Source: Agroathelia rolfsii (lineage: Eukaryota > Basidiomycota > Agaricomycetes > Amylocorticiales > Amylocorticiaceae). From it: a stretch of DNA of 64,000 bases. The notes under the pieces are model-generated. The model ran no database searches and was not told where the DNA came from. It saw nothing but the letters and a program-made list of their open reading frames with translations. Below are positions 1 to 10,152 of the stretch, one piece after another; the stretch's first letter is position 1; the number at the start of each line of letters is the position of its first letter. Both the position numbers and the translations under genes were made by a program. Location: the NCBI GenBank assembly GCA_018343915.1, contig JABRWF010000001.1:2170001-2234000 (forward strand). The letters run 5' to 3'.

Positions 1-726
1 TGCCTAATCATTAATTTAATCTCTTTTATTATATAGAGGGCCAGTGCGCCTAACACTATCTACAAGGCTATATAGCTAAACTAAACCACCACCTCCTCCC
101 GCCTGATGAACTTCAAATTGTTTGAAGGTTCTTGTCTAGCGCACAAATCATAGGCGATGTACTACTACTTAAGACAATACATGAGAGCAACCATTGATCT
201 GAGGAACGTTAGTGCAGAATCCAGCTGTTGGAAGAGGTCCTTGGGGCCTTCCAAAGGGGTCTAAGAGGAGCTGACACAAGTAATTGTTGTGGTACATGCG
301 GCGACGTAATTGTCTTGGTCGAATTTTGCATCCAACTAATCACGTACCTGAGTTTGGGGCATGGCATTTACATAATTGTAAGGGGATTAGGGCTTTATGG
401 AAGTACAGCAAAAATGACGTATTATGGAACAAGAGTCATTGGCTATTTAAGCCATTGCAATATTACAAATGTGTAAATAAATAAATAAAATGATATAGTT
501 TGCTAGGTATCCCAATGAAAACTGCAGAAAATAGCATAACATACGCATTAATAAAAGACCAAGGTTGCAAAAGGGTTAGTTTATACCTTGGCAGGTTGGT
601 TTCTGCCGCGTCCAACTCCTTAAGCATCTGAATGGCCTGTGCAAGCCAATTTTAATTTATTTTAATGCTGTCGGTTGCATCTTCAAGGGTATTGATTAAA
701 AAATGGCGCAAGGCCTCTTTGTGCCT

Positions 727-978
727 TTATTTTTTGTGTGAGTAGATAGTATGATAAGAACAATGAGTAGAATACTCAGGATCATTCTCGTCGATTGGAT
801 CCTTTGGTAGAAATGAGTCTCTGGCCCTCAGTTTGTCGCGTAGTTTCTTTCTGTTCTTGATCTCGGCAGTATACTCCTCTACGCAATTAAAAATGAACAT
901 GAGAAGATAATCTCGCATAGTCATGTCTTGTTCAGTCATAGATGAAGACGACGAAGACAACCCGGATGACATAGACAT
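727..978 (-). pseudogene. Unidentified acidic/serine-rich gene piece (left arm)
   Basis: This is the mirror copy of 8354-8605. It starts MSMSSGLSSSSSS and continues through a charged helical stretch. The right-arm and spacer copies show that the last codons here are probably intron and that the coding piece continues after a splice into KEALHHFLINTLEDA. The family is not recognised. It looks like the first exons of an element-encoded or captured gene. Confidence 0.5.
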
Positions 979-2212
979 GGTTGATATGAGTGAAGAAGGG
1001 AGTCAGGGTTAGAAAGCCAAGATAGCTCGGATGAATCGACAACGATCGAGTGAATGCTTTATGGTGTGATTACCCTGCATGGTTTAGATAGGAGAGAGAC
1101 CATGGCACATATATGGAATAGTTATAGTTACCGCCACTTAATATTCTAATTACTACTTCAAACCAGTGTAACGTGGCTCAAATCATAAGTAATTACCTAC
1201 AAGTAGTACAAATATTGTGCTTCACCTAACGAAGCTGGAACTAGCTTTTGAGCAGCTCTATCCTGGTAGGGCTATTACGCCATTTCTAATTGCGTGGCCA
1301 CCAGGATACAATCATGTACTTAGTCAAAGGGAATATATTGACCTGAGAAATAAAACAATACTGGGTAAAAGGGGGTATGGAAAGTGCTTTCAGGTGTAGG
1401 AGTAGATCTATGCCGGGTCGCAACATCATCGCCGGAGGCACAGGGGTATGGTAGGAGCCATAAGGAATTTGCGAAATAAACGGTGAGGGGAAATATGAAA
1501 GGGGGTATGATGCAAAATGAGAAAAGAAGATGGAAAGGAGGAAAAGAAAAACAGACAAGGAAACTATGTACAAACATCTAGTGTCATGGAAAGCTGTGAA
1601 AGGATGAGTGACCACAAAATGAGGTTATTGCACATACTGCAGAGCAAGCAGCCTGGTAAGGGAGATGAGAGTAAGTTAAGTAATGCCCTAGGATAGTGTA
1701 TCAACATTTATTCATCTTACATATTGGATGGAATGGATAACTCACCACATGAACACCACTCGGAGTGTCTTTGAATGGAAACGAAGCATATCTCCAATTA
1801 AAATACTGGAATAGACGTCAGAAGGGAGGAAGATGCGATGCGCAAGCCATTGAGCAGAAATCTGCTGCTCACAATGGCATCCGGAGCTTGAGATCTTGAG
1901 AGAACGTCATGATCCAGTTGTCGATACTGTTGATAGGTAACTAGCAAAGGGGTGACAGAGTAAGAACCAGAAATCATGGAGTGAAAGCCATCAAGCAGCA
2001 ATCCGCCGCTCGACATGGCCTCAGATTTCTAGGAGGGCACCATCCAGTTGTGGATGCACAACTGGGAATGGCACCCATGCGTACCAGTGGTCGTCGTCAA
2101 AGAGCAACTCAAAGCAGCAAGGCCGAGTGATCATGATCACGCTGTCACGATTACTGTGACATATCACGGCGCAGTGATCACCCCTATAGCGATAAAGATC
2201 ATGTGAGTTTTA

Positions 2213-2433
2213 CTGAATCGGTAATATCTGACTCTTCTGCATCAGATCCATACTTTTCTTTCACTTCGGATCTAGAAAATTAGTGCATGAACAGGAATGT
2301 TCAATAAAGACATAGGCCAACATTTAGTAAGTTCTTCTCGCTCTTTCTTATATTGAAAAGCCTTGGCGTAGTGCTCGTTAATCGTCAATTGATGGATTTC
2401 GGAGACTTCATCAGACTCAGCGTCAGAGAGCAT
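2213..2433 (-). pseudogene. Captured 5' fragment of a KRI1-like gene (left arm)
   Basis: This is the mirror copy of 6899-7119. It starts with an ATG at 2433 and encodes the same KRI1-type N-terminus, including LTINEHYAKAFQYKKEREEL, interrupted by a GT-AG intron. Coding similarity stops at 2213, so only about 55 codons of a gene that normally encodes several hundred residues are present. It cannot make a functional KRI1 protein. Confidence 0.75.
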
Positions 2434-3295
2434 GCTGAACAAGATACCGGGGACGCGGGTGCCCAACGCTAAGCGCCCGAGCCTATATTTATTCGAGTCA
2501 GCCCTACACACAACAGCTTCGTAGCCAACTACCACCATTGCGGGGTCGTTCCCGGTTGTGCATCCACAGCCGGACGATCTTCCGCCCTCTTGTCAACACG
2601 ATGGTCCTCTGGTCTTAGCCAGGTTATCTTGTCGTCCCGGCCACGGATCGTGGCCGACCGGCGTTGATGACTTGGTGGTGGTTGTTTTTAGCGGCGGATC
2701 GCTGCTCTAACAACTATTCGTCAAGACTGTTGTTGTCTTCCCATCTCTTGCTTTTTACTATTAATATTCTCCGCTCCCGGCTGTGCATTCACAGCTGGAC
2801 AACCTTCTGCTCCATTGTCATCAACACAATGATTCTCTGGCCTTAGCTAGGTCATCTCGTCGTCCACGGCCATGGATCTCTTGCTTTCTATATCAATCTC
2901 CTCTGCTCTTAGCTGACCTGAATTCAACTGCTGGTTGACTACTCATCAGGGTTGTTTTTGTTTTTGTTTTTGTTTATTTCCGTTACTCGTTCTCCGACGA
3001 CACACGATCCTAGCCGTGTGGTTGGGCTCAGCAGCCTCCAGCCAGGACATCTTTTAGAAACCTAACGTCTCATTATTCTCAGCCGTGGACCATAGTTGAC
3101 CAGGCAGTACCAGGTTCAGGGCGCATATTACAGGCTGGGTTATTTTAGATAAAAAGCGATGTCGTGCCACTGAATTTATGCAGGTTATTTTTACTGGATA
3201 TTTAATAGTGTCAAATGAGGATTATTTCACAAATAAAAAATCAAAATACATGAGTAATACATATACAAATACTAAGATATTGGTCCATAGTTGGC

Positions 3296-5851
3296 CTATA
3301 TTAATAAATCAAGGAATGAGCATATTGCGATCCTTAGAAATTTACAACCTACCATAATCACCGCAGAAGATGAAGCTTCAATCGTGTTCCTCAGTCTTTT
3401 CGTTAAGCGGAGGCCGGGGAGATTGTCCCATTTCTTCGGCCAGGCTCTACCATCCCTCATCTGATTAAGCTCATGTTGAAACCATCGCTCGTTTTCAGCA
3501 GTCCAGAGAGCATGATTGGAGCTACTTGTTCGCCATTCATTTGGACGTGGCCACCATGACAAAGCTGTATGGCGGACTGTACCAGCGGGGCCAGGTGTTT
3601 CCACGAGATATGTGCCGACAATGAGACTCATTTCCTCAGGGGAGAGACCGTCATCAGCAAGTGGCTCCGATGAGTATGTGTCTGGAATAAGGACACAAAA
3701 CTCCTGTCGCTCAGCAATATGGGTAGGTCCAGAAATTACCTGGTCAATAGCAGACGAAAGTCCACCCACTTCTAGAGCGATCCGCCATACGATACCTCCA
3801 TGCATTAGCGCCGCACGACGAACATGTGATTTCGAAAGAAGCTCTTTTCGCTGCAGTTCATATGAGATGTAATCATCACGAGTAGGCTGCCAGTCTTGAG
3901 AACGCCTGAATTTTGGAAATACTGTAGGTCTGCAATTGCCCGCTGCTTGTTTTACATCAGGCAAAGGCCTGTGAGATGCAGTCGTAAACGACAAACCATT
4001 CCGAAGAAGTCCTTCCACCAGTTTTTGGATGGTTACTTCATCGGGAACAAGGTCGCCAAGCCTTACGCAAAAGAAGGCCGTTGTAGCTGAGTTAAGTAGT
4101 AGCAGCCATTGTGAAACCATAGGCCGCCGGGTATCAACTTGGTACCATGTGTGGTCTCCTGACACGCGCAGTCGCAGAACTACGGTTGAAGACGGTTTGA
4201 TAAGTAAGTTACCGTCCCAGAGTCCATTAGGTAGGCTCTCTTTCTCTGAGATGGATTTCGCGCAGACCCTTAACCAATTCTGCTCTTGTGTCTGGAGAAT
4301 GGCATTGCCGTCCCCAAAGATGCTATTGACTTTTTGGTCCGTTAGACGGAACTTCTGGAGGAGCACCCTGCAGATTCAAACCATAGAACAGCTGAAGCGA
4401 TTGCTCAAATGCCATAGCAGGTGAGGTGGATGAAGTAGTCGGCGAAGCACTGCCTTCGGGCTGGGCGGAGCAATCTACGAGTAAGCTGTGCGGGGCTGCA
4501 GGGAGAGCGATAGGGAGTGGTACCGGAGCGACATCATCTGCAGTTGGAACCGAGTAATGGGAACTATGAATAGGAATGGGAGATATGGCAGAGGAGACAA
4601 GCTCAGAAGAAGAGGAAGGAATAACGCGGGTATTAGACGTATCAGAGGGTAAATGCGCAGTATGTACTAAAGGCGAGATATCCTGTATAATAAGTTAACC
4701 CTAAAATGAGATCATTTACGGAAGAAACAGCAATGGCTACTTACAGGTGGGGTAGAACTGACGAGGGCTGTGATAAGAGGACGAGGGGAATAGCGAAACT
4801 CAGGTAAGGATGAAGCAGTGAGGACGTCTTGTTGTATCTCATCTGCGTGATTACTGCCAGGGGACCGCTCTATGTTGCCTGCATGATTACTGTCCGGGGA
4901 TTTGGACCGAAATTCGTTGAAAGAGTCTATTTGATCATCTCCCGAAAGATCAGAAATCTCATACTGACTGGTTTTCCAGGTATCCGGCCTCCCGGCAACC
5001 AAAGGAACAGGAAATAAAAAATCATCACATAGGTCCCACTCATCGCAGAAGCTATCGTAATGTCGTTGTGACTTCGAATAACTCTTCCATACATCAGTGA
5101 TATCGTCTTTCGCAACTTGCTCTCGCTCCCAAAAACCATTTCCGTCTTGCGACCACAGCCAAACATGAAAAGCCTTTCTTTGGGGCACGAGATACTTCTT
5201 GGACTCCTCAAGGCGACAGAGACGAAGGCTTGCCTGCTGAGGTGTTTGCTTTTCCGCTTTGCAGGCATTTTCAACGTCTCGGCGAGCAAAAAAGTTTCGC
5301 CAAGACTCTCCCGGTTTTTGTCCACTCTGGGCAACTGGACGAGGAGGGTTGGAAGATTGGCGAATCTCGATGACAGGCGGCTGATGTCCCGCGACACTGA
5401 GTGTCGTCTGGATTTCGTCCGTGGTTGGATAGAGCAGGTCGAGGAGGCCAAGTGACCGAGGATGTGAGGGTAAAGGGACTGGACCCCAGTTAACCCACAT
5501 GGGAACTCCAAAATACAGCATTTTTTGTGCCGTTAACACAGCCAGGCCGGACGTACATGTTGCCGTTAGATATTCATCTTGGCCAGTGAAGTCCCAAATA
5601 GCACCTACTCGATGGACGATCTCCAAGCCAAAGATGACGCCTGCTTGAATCAGGTGGCGGGTGAAAGAGGGAGGAATATCGTGCTCTGCCAGATATGCAA
5701 CTAACTTTGCATCGAAGTTGGCAATGTCTAAGTCATAATTGGAGGTGGGCTCGAAGCCACACGCAACAAGCCACGAGATCTCACTCATAAGGCCAAAAAA
5801 ACATGCTTCTATACTCCCTGACTCCTTTACTTCTTCACTTATAACAACCAT
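3296..5851 (-). pseudogene. Decayed member of a mushroom-specific multi-copy family
   Basis: Exon 1 ends at 4745 (phase 0). A GT-AG intron (4683-4744) follows, and exon 2 starts at 4682 with DISPLVHTA and stays open until a stop just after the T5 run at 4331-4335. Reading one base fewer in that run restores the frame into the long 3' open stretch ending at 3296. Landmarks are GESWRNFFARR, QRHYDSF and EWDLC in the first half, and WYQVDTRR, DYISYE, GGIVWR and SWWPRPNEW in the second. From memory these match hypothetical proteins common in Agaricomycete genomes, of unknown function. The open frame begins at 5989, but its first codons are antisense to a relic on the other strand, so a start near 5851 or 5788 is more likely. 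It is either a one-base pseudogene or a homopolymer sequencing error. Confidence 0.55.
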
Positions 5852-6187
5852 ATCTACGTCATCTGGGCCATCTTCGTCGTCTATATATACGGCTGAACAA
5901 TTTGAGTCTTTGTCTATGCCCATGACCATGCAAGATCGTCTTTTTATGTCTATTTCAAATCGCGAGAAAGAGTGCTCCGCCCAAATCAATTACATGACTG
6001 AAATATGAAAAATGTTGACGGGCAAAGATTCATTTTTTTCCAATGACGACGACGTGGATGACAACAATGCAGACGACGGCGATGATCATAAGTATTTAAT
6101 TCTCCATTCTTGTTGTATCATCTACTCATGAAAATTAAGATACAAGGAGGCCCTGCGCAAATATCTCCTCTTCATCCTTAAAGATGC
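5850..6187 (+). pseudogene. Diverged third copy of the arm gene piece
   Basis: This aligns with right-arm 8343-8663 in the same orientation at roughly 70% by eye. It shares the serine run, the MTMQDRLFMSI segment (compare MTMRDYLLVFI), and an intron at 6092-6139 whose splice joins to YKEALRKYLLFILKDA (compare HKEALHHFLINTLEDA). An in-frame stop near 6006 shows that it is broken. The homology ends exactly at the arm junction 6187/6188. Confidence 0.6.
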
Positions 6188-6459
6188 AATAACCCAGCCT
6201 GTAATATGCGCCCTGAACCTGGTACTGCCTGGTCAACTATGGTCCACGGCTGAGAATAATGAGACGTTAGGTTTCTAAAAGATGTCCTGGCTGGAGGCTG
6301 CTGAGCCCAACCACACGGCTAGGATCGTGTGTCGTCGGAGAACGAGTAACGGAAATAAACAAAAACAAAAACAAAAACAACCCTGATGAGTAGTCAACCA
6401 GCAGTTGAATTCAGGTCAGCTAAGAGCAGAGGAGATTGATATAGAAAGCAAGAGATCCA

Positions 6460-6795
6460 TGGCCGTGGACGACGAGATGACCTAGCTAAGGCCAGAGAAT
6501 CATTGTGTTGATGACAATGGAGCAGAAGGTTGTCCAGCTGTGAATGCACAGCCGGGAGCGGAGAATATTAATAGTAAAAAGCAAGAGATGGGAAGACAAC
6601 AACAGTCTTGACGAATAGTTGTTAGAGCAGCGATCCGCCGCTAAAAACAACCACCACCAAGTCATCAACGCCGGTCGGCCACGATCCGTGACCGGGACGA
6701 CAAGATAACCTGGCTAAGACCAGAGGACCATCGTGTTGACAAGAGGGCGGAAGATCGTCCGGCTGTGGATGCACAACCGGGAACGACCCCGCAAT
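6460..6795. repeat. Two diverged ~218 bp repeats with a stem-loop
   Basis: The block starting near 6462 (GGCCGTGGACGACGAGATGA) recurs near 6681 in diverged form. Both contain the sequence reading roughly ATC(A/G)TGTTGA...GAAG(A/G)T(C/T)GTCC and end in a hairpin. The hairpins are at 6535-6556 and 6761-6780, and a third related hairpin is at 7268-7287. Mirror copies exist in the left arm. Confidence 0.6.
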
Positions 6796-6898
6796 GGTGA
6801 TAGTTGGCTACGAAGCTGTTGTGTGTAGGGCTGACTCGAATAAATATAGGCTCGGGCGCTTAGCGTTGGGCACCCGCGTCCCCGGTATCTTGTTCAGC

Positions 6899-7119
6899 AT
6901 GCTCTCTGACGCTGAGTCTGATGAAGTCTCCGAAATCCATCAATTGACGATTAACGAGCACTACGCCAAGGCTTTTCAATATAAGAAAGAGCGAGAAGAA
7001 CTTACTAAATGTTGGCCTATGTCTTTATTGAACATTCCTGTTCATGCACTAATTTTCTAGATCCGAAGTGAAAGAAAAGTATGGATCTGATGCAGAAGAG
7101 TCAGATATTACCGATTCAG
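6899..7119 (+). pseudogene. Captured 5' fragment of a KRI1-like gene (right arm)
   Basis: KRI1 is a nucleolar KRR1-interacting protein of small-subunit ribosome assembly. From the ATG at 6899 the frame gives a short acidic start (MLSDAESDE) followed by LTINEHYAKAFQYKKEREEL, a strongly characteristic N-terminal KRI1 motif. A GT-AG intron at 7011-7068 joins in frame to LKEKYGSDAEESDITDS, which continues the family pattern (KEKYGSD plus acidic run). The similarity ends at 7119. The intron shows that the capture was of genomic DNA rather than cDNA. The parent gene is not in this window. Family identification is from memory of the motif. Confidence 0.78.
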
Positions 7120-8353
7120 TAAAACTCACATGATCTTTATCGCTATAGGGGCGATCACTGCGCCGTGATATGTCACAGTAATCGTGACAGCGTGATCATG
7201 ATCACTCGGCCTTGCTGCTTTGAGTTGCTCTTTGACGACGACCACTGGTACGCATGGGTGCCATTCCCAGTTGTGCATCCACAACTGGATGGTGCCCTCC
7301 TAGAAATCTGAGGCCATGTCGAGCGGCGGATTGCTGCTTGATGGCTTTCACTCCATGATTTCTGGTTCTTACTCTGTCACCCCTTTGCTAGTTACCTATC
7401 AACAGTATCGACAACTGGATCATGACGTTCTCTCAAGATCTCAAGCTCCGGATGCCATTGTGAGCAGCAGATTTCTGCTCAATGGCTTGCGCATCGCATC
7501 TTCCTCCCTTCTGACGTCTATTCCAGTATTTTAATTGGAGATATGCTTCGTTTCCATTCAAAGACACTCCGAGTGGTGTTCATGTGGTGAGTTATCCATT
7601 CCATCCAATATGTAAGATGAATAAATGTTGATACACTATCCTAGGGCATTACTTAACTTACTCTCATCTCCCTTACCAGGCTGCTTGCTCTGCAGTATGT
7701 GCAATAACCTCATTTTGTGGTCACTCATCCTTTCACAACTTTCCATGACACTAGATGTTTGTACATAGTTTCCTTGTCTGTTTTTCTTTTCCTCCTTTCC
7801 ATCTTCTTTTCTCATTTTGCATCATACCCCCTTTCATATTTCCCCTCACCGTTTATTTTGCAAATTCCTTATGGCTCCTACCATACCCCTGTGCCTCTGG
7901 CGATGATGTTGCGACCCGGCATAGATCTACTCCTACACCTGAAAGCACTTTCCATACCCCCTTTTACCCAGTATTGTTTTATTTCTCAGGTCAATATATT
8001 CCCTTTGACCAAGTACATGATTGTATCCTGGTGGCCACGCAATTAGGAATGGCGTAATAGCCCTACCAGGATAGAGCTGCTCAAAAGCTAGTTCTAGCTT
8101 CGTTAGGTGAAGCACATTATTTGTACTACTTGTAGGTAATTACTTATGATTTGAGCCACGTTACACTGGTTCGAAGTAGTAATTAGAATATTAGGTGGCG
8201 GTAACTATAACTATTCCATATATGTGCCATGGTCTCTCTCCTATCTAAACCATGCAGGGTAATCACACCATAAAGCATTCACTCGATCGTTGTCAATTCA
8301 TCCGAGTTATCTTGGCTTTCTAACCCTGACTCCCTTCTTCACTCATATCAACC

Positions 8354-8665
8354 ATGTCTATATCATCCGGGTTGTCTTCGTCGTCTTCATCTATGACTGA
8401 ACAAGACATGACTATGCGAGATTATCTTCTCGTGTTCATTTTTAATTGCGTAGAGGAGTATACCGCCGAGATCAAGAACAGAAAGGAACTACGCGACAAA
8501 CTGAGGGCCAGAGACTCATTTCTACCAAAGGATCCAATTGACGAGAATGATCCTGAGTATTCTACTCAGTGTTCTTATCATACTATCTACTCACACAAAA
8601 AATAAAGGCACAAAGAGGCCTTGCACCATTTTTTAATCAATACCCTTGAAGATGCAACCGACAGC
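8354..8665 (+). pseudogene. Unidentified acidic/serine-rich gene piece (right arm)
   Basis: Exon 1 (8354-8556) starts ATG-TCT-ATA and encodes a serine run, then TEQDMTMRDYLLVFIFN and a charged region. A 51 bp GT-AG intron (8557-8607) joins in frame to HKEALHHFLINTLEDATDS. A diverged copy in the spacer (5850-6187) keeps both splice sites and the KEAL...LEDA-type exon, so this was once a selected coding sequence. No downstream catalytic domain is visible and the reading frame ends soon after. Short serine/acidic leaders of this kind precede some basidiomycete transposase genes, but no transposase motif can be shown here. Confidence 0.5.
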
Positions 8666-9331
8666 ATTAAAATAAATTAAAATTGGCTTGCACAGGCCAT
8701 TCAGATGCTTAAGGAGTTGGACGCGGTAGAAACCAACCTGCCAAGGTATAAACTAACCCTTTTGCAACCTTGGTCTTTTATTAATGCGTATGTTATGCTA
8801 TTTTCTGCAGTTTTCATTGGGATACCTAGCAAACTATATCATTTTATTTATTTATTTACACATTTGTAATATTGCAATGGCTCAAATAGCCAATGACTCT
8901 TGTTCCATAATACGTCATTTTTGCTGTACTTCCATAAAGCCCTAATCCCCTTACAATTATGTAAATGCCATGCCCCAAACTCAGGTATGTGATTAGTTGG
9001 ATGCAAAATTCGACCAAGACGATTACGTCGCCGCATGTACCACAACAATTACTTGTGTCAGCTCCTCTTAGACCCCTTTGGAAGGCCCCAAGGACCTCTT
9101 CCAACAGCTGGATTCTGCGCTAACATTCCTCAGATCAATGGTTGCTCTCATGTATTGTCTTAAGTAGTAGTACATCGCCTATGATTTGTGCACTAGATAA
9201 GAACCTTCAAACAATTTGAAGTTCATCAGGCGGAAGGAGGTGGTGGTTTAGTTTAGCTATATAGCCTTGTAGATAGTGTTAGGTGCACTGGCCCTCTATA
9301 TAATAAAAGAGATTAAATTAATGATTAGGCA

Positions 9332-9660
9332 TCTAAACGGTAAGGGAACCAGGATGGATTGCCTCATTCAATATGCAAATAGCAACTTGTTACTAAACTG
9401 AGTTGCCTGACTAAGCATCTGGCTGGTGATTAGTGAATGGATTGGATCGCCTGACTGGTGATTAGTAAATAGACTAGATTGCTTGGGCAATGTGAATTTT
9501 TCTCTGAGCACCTTTGGAGATGTAAGTAGGGCACTCACTACTGGGCAATGTAGGCACCCTGGCGACCACTACTAGGTGATGTATACTAGGTGATGTAGGC
9601 ACCCAGGCGACCACTACTAGGCGATGTAGGCACCTAGGCGACCTAATCGGGGCGATTATG
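9332..9660. repeat. Minisatellite block beside the inverted repeat
   Basis: Two 32 bp units with GACTGGTGATTAGT cores lie at about 9419-9482. From about 9535 to 9645 a 31 bp unit (TACTAGGTGATGTAGGCACC plus CAGGCGACCAC) is repeated about three times, with a partial 14 bp insertion-like duplication. No coding capacity is seen. It could be the sub-terminal repeats of another element. Confidence 0.7.
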
Positions 9661-10020
9661 TAAAACTTTCGGTTTTACTCGGAGTAAAACCACGGATGGT
9701 TTTTACTTATAGTTTTACTAATGGTTTTACCTAGAGTAAATTTTATAGTAAATACAACGGTTTTACCCTGAATGGTTTTACCTAGAGTAAATTTTCTGGT
9801 AAATACAATAGCTTTACCCTGAGTAAAAATGTCAGAAATTCTACTTTAGGTAAAACTACTGATTTTACTTTAGCTCAAGTTGCTATATTTACTTATTGGT
9901 TTACTTAATATAAAAACCAATGTAAATCCTAGGTTTTTACTTAATGTAAAAACACTAGTATTACATAAGATTATACCCAAAGTAAATATTATTGTAAAAC
10001 TATATATATATTTTTGGTTG
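9655..10020. repeat. AT-rich array of GTAAAAC / GTTTTAC motifs
   Basis: The heptamer GTAAAAC or its reverse complement GTTTTAC, and close variants, occur many times in both orientations. A 51 bp unit is tandemly duplicated (9721-9771 and 9772-9822). The many complementary short motifs could form hairpins. Composition is much more AT-rich than the flanking genes. No gene is recognised, and the nature of the array is unknown. Confidence 0.7.
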
Positions 10021-10152
10021 TTACTTATAAATAACCAGAGTGAGTGTGCATACCCTACCCGATTCGCCCAATCAAACCCTCAAGTTATAAAATCCAAAAA
10101 ATATTATTCTGAAGTTTACTAGGTATAATAAGTGGTGTATGATCAAGTGGTG

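Larger units (their letters stand above)
1..3144 (+). repeat. Left arm of the 9.3 kb inverted repeat
   Basis: This arm is the reverse complement of 6188-9331 at roughly 99% identity by hand comparison. It contains on the minus strand the KRI1-like fragment (2213-2433) and the unidentified acidic-serine gene piece (ending near 978). It also has an (AAAAC)-type short tandem run near 2955-2975, a perfect 14 bp palindrome GTGATCATGATCAC at 2127-2140 and three copies of a GTTGTG/CACAAC-type hairpin. No complete open gene is visible. Confidence 0.97.
1..9331. mobile_element. Giant inverted-repeat (foldback-like) element
   Basis: Two 3144 bp arms in opposite orientation flank a 3043 bp spacer. Every paired position sums to 9332, so the arms are colinear without net gaps. 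Pairing is lost exactly at 3144/3145 and 6187/6188. The outer end reads TGCCTAATCATTAATTTAAT and sits at the first base of the window, so the true left terminus and any target-site duplication cannot be seen. No intact transposase or reverse transcriptase is recognisable. The arms hold captured or relic coding pieces and the spacer a decayed gene. It could be a foldback transposon, a non-autonomous element that has captured host sequence, or a segmental inverted duplication. The repeat is certain; the word mobile is an inference. Confidence 0.5.
6188..9331 (-). repeat. Right arm of the 9.3 kb inverted repeat
   Basis: This is the mirror copy of bases 1-3144. It starts at 6188 with AATAACCCAGCCTGTAATAT and ends at 9331 with ATTAATGATTAGGCA. 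Differences from the left arm are almost all C/T or G/A, about half of them CpG against TpG or CpA, and no length change is seen over 3144 bp. Contents read on the plus strand are two diverged repeats of about 218 bp (from about 6460 and 6680), the KRI1-like fragment, the acidic-serine gene piece and a long stretch without recognisable coding capacity. Confidence 0.97.

Noticed and set aside
2127..2140. GTGATCATGATCAC palindrome as an operator
   Set aside because: It lies inside the repeat arm next to a gene fragment. Nothing links it to a regulator, so it is noted only as part of the arm.
6486..6668. Small open frames in the arms (for example 6486-6668, 7316-7534, 7717-8046)
   Set aside because: They show no domain, no splice-supported extension and repetitive or low-complexity content. 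They occur in both arms only because the DNA is duplicated.
1..9331. The palindrome as a pure assembly mirror artefact
   Set aside because: About 30 scattered substitutions separate the arms and the spacer is unique, which a mirrored copy of one read set would not give. Not fully excluded without long reads.
9535..9645. Regular repeats resembling a CRISPR array
   Set aside because: The genome is clearly fungal, units are directly tandem without unique spacers, and they diverge as a minisatellite does.
9655..10020. Telomere or subtelomere
   Set aside because: No TTAGGG-type repeats are present, and single-copy genes begin within 150 bp.
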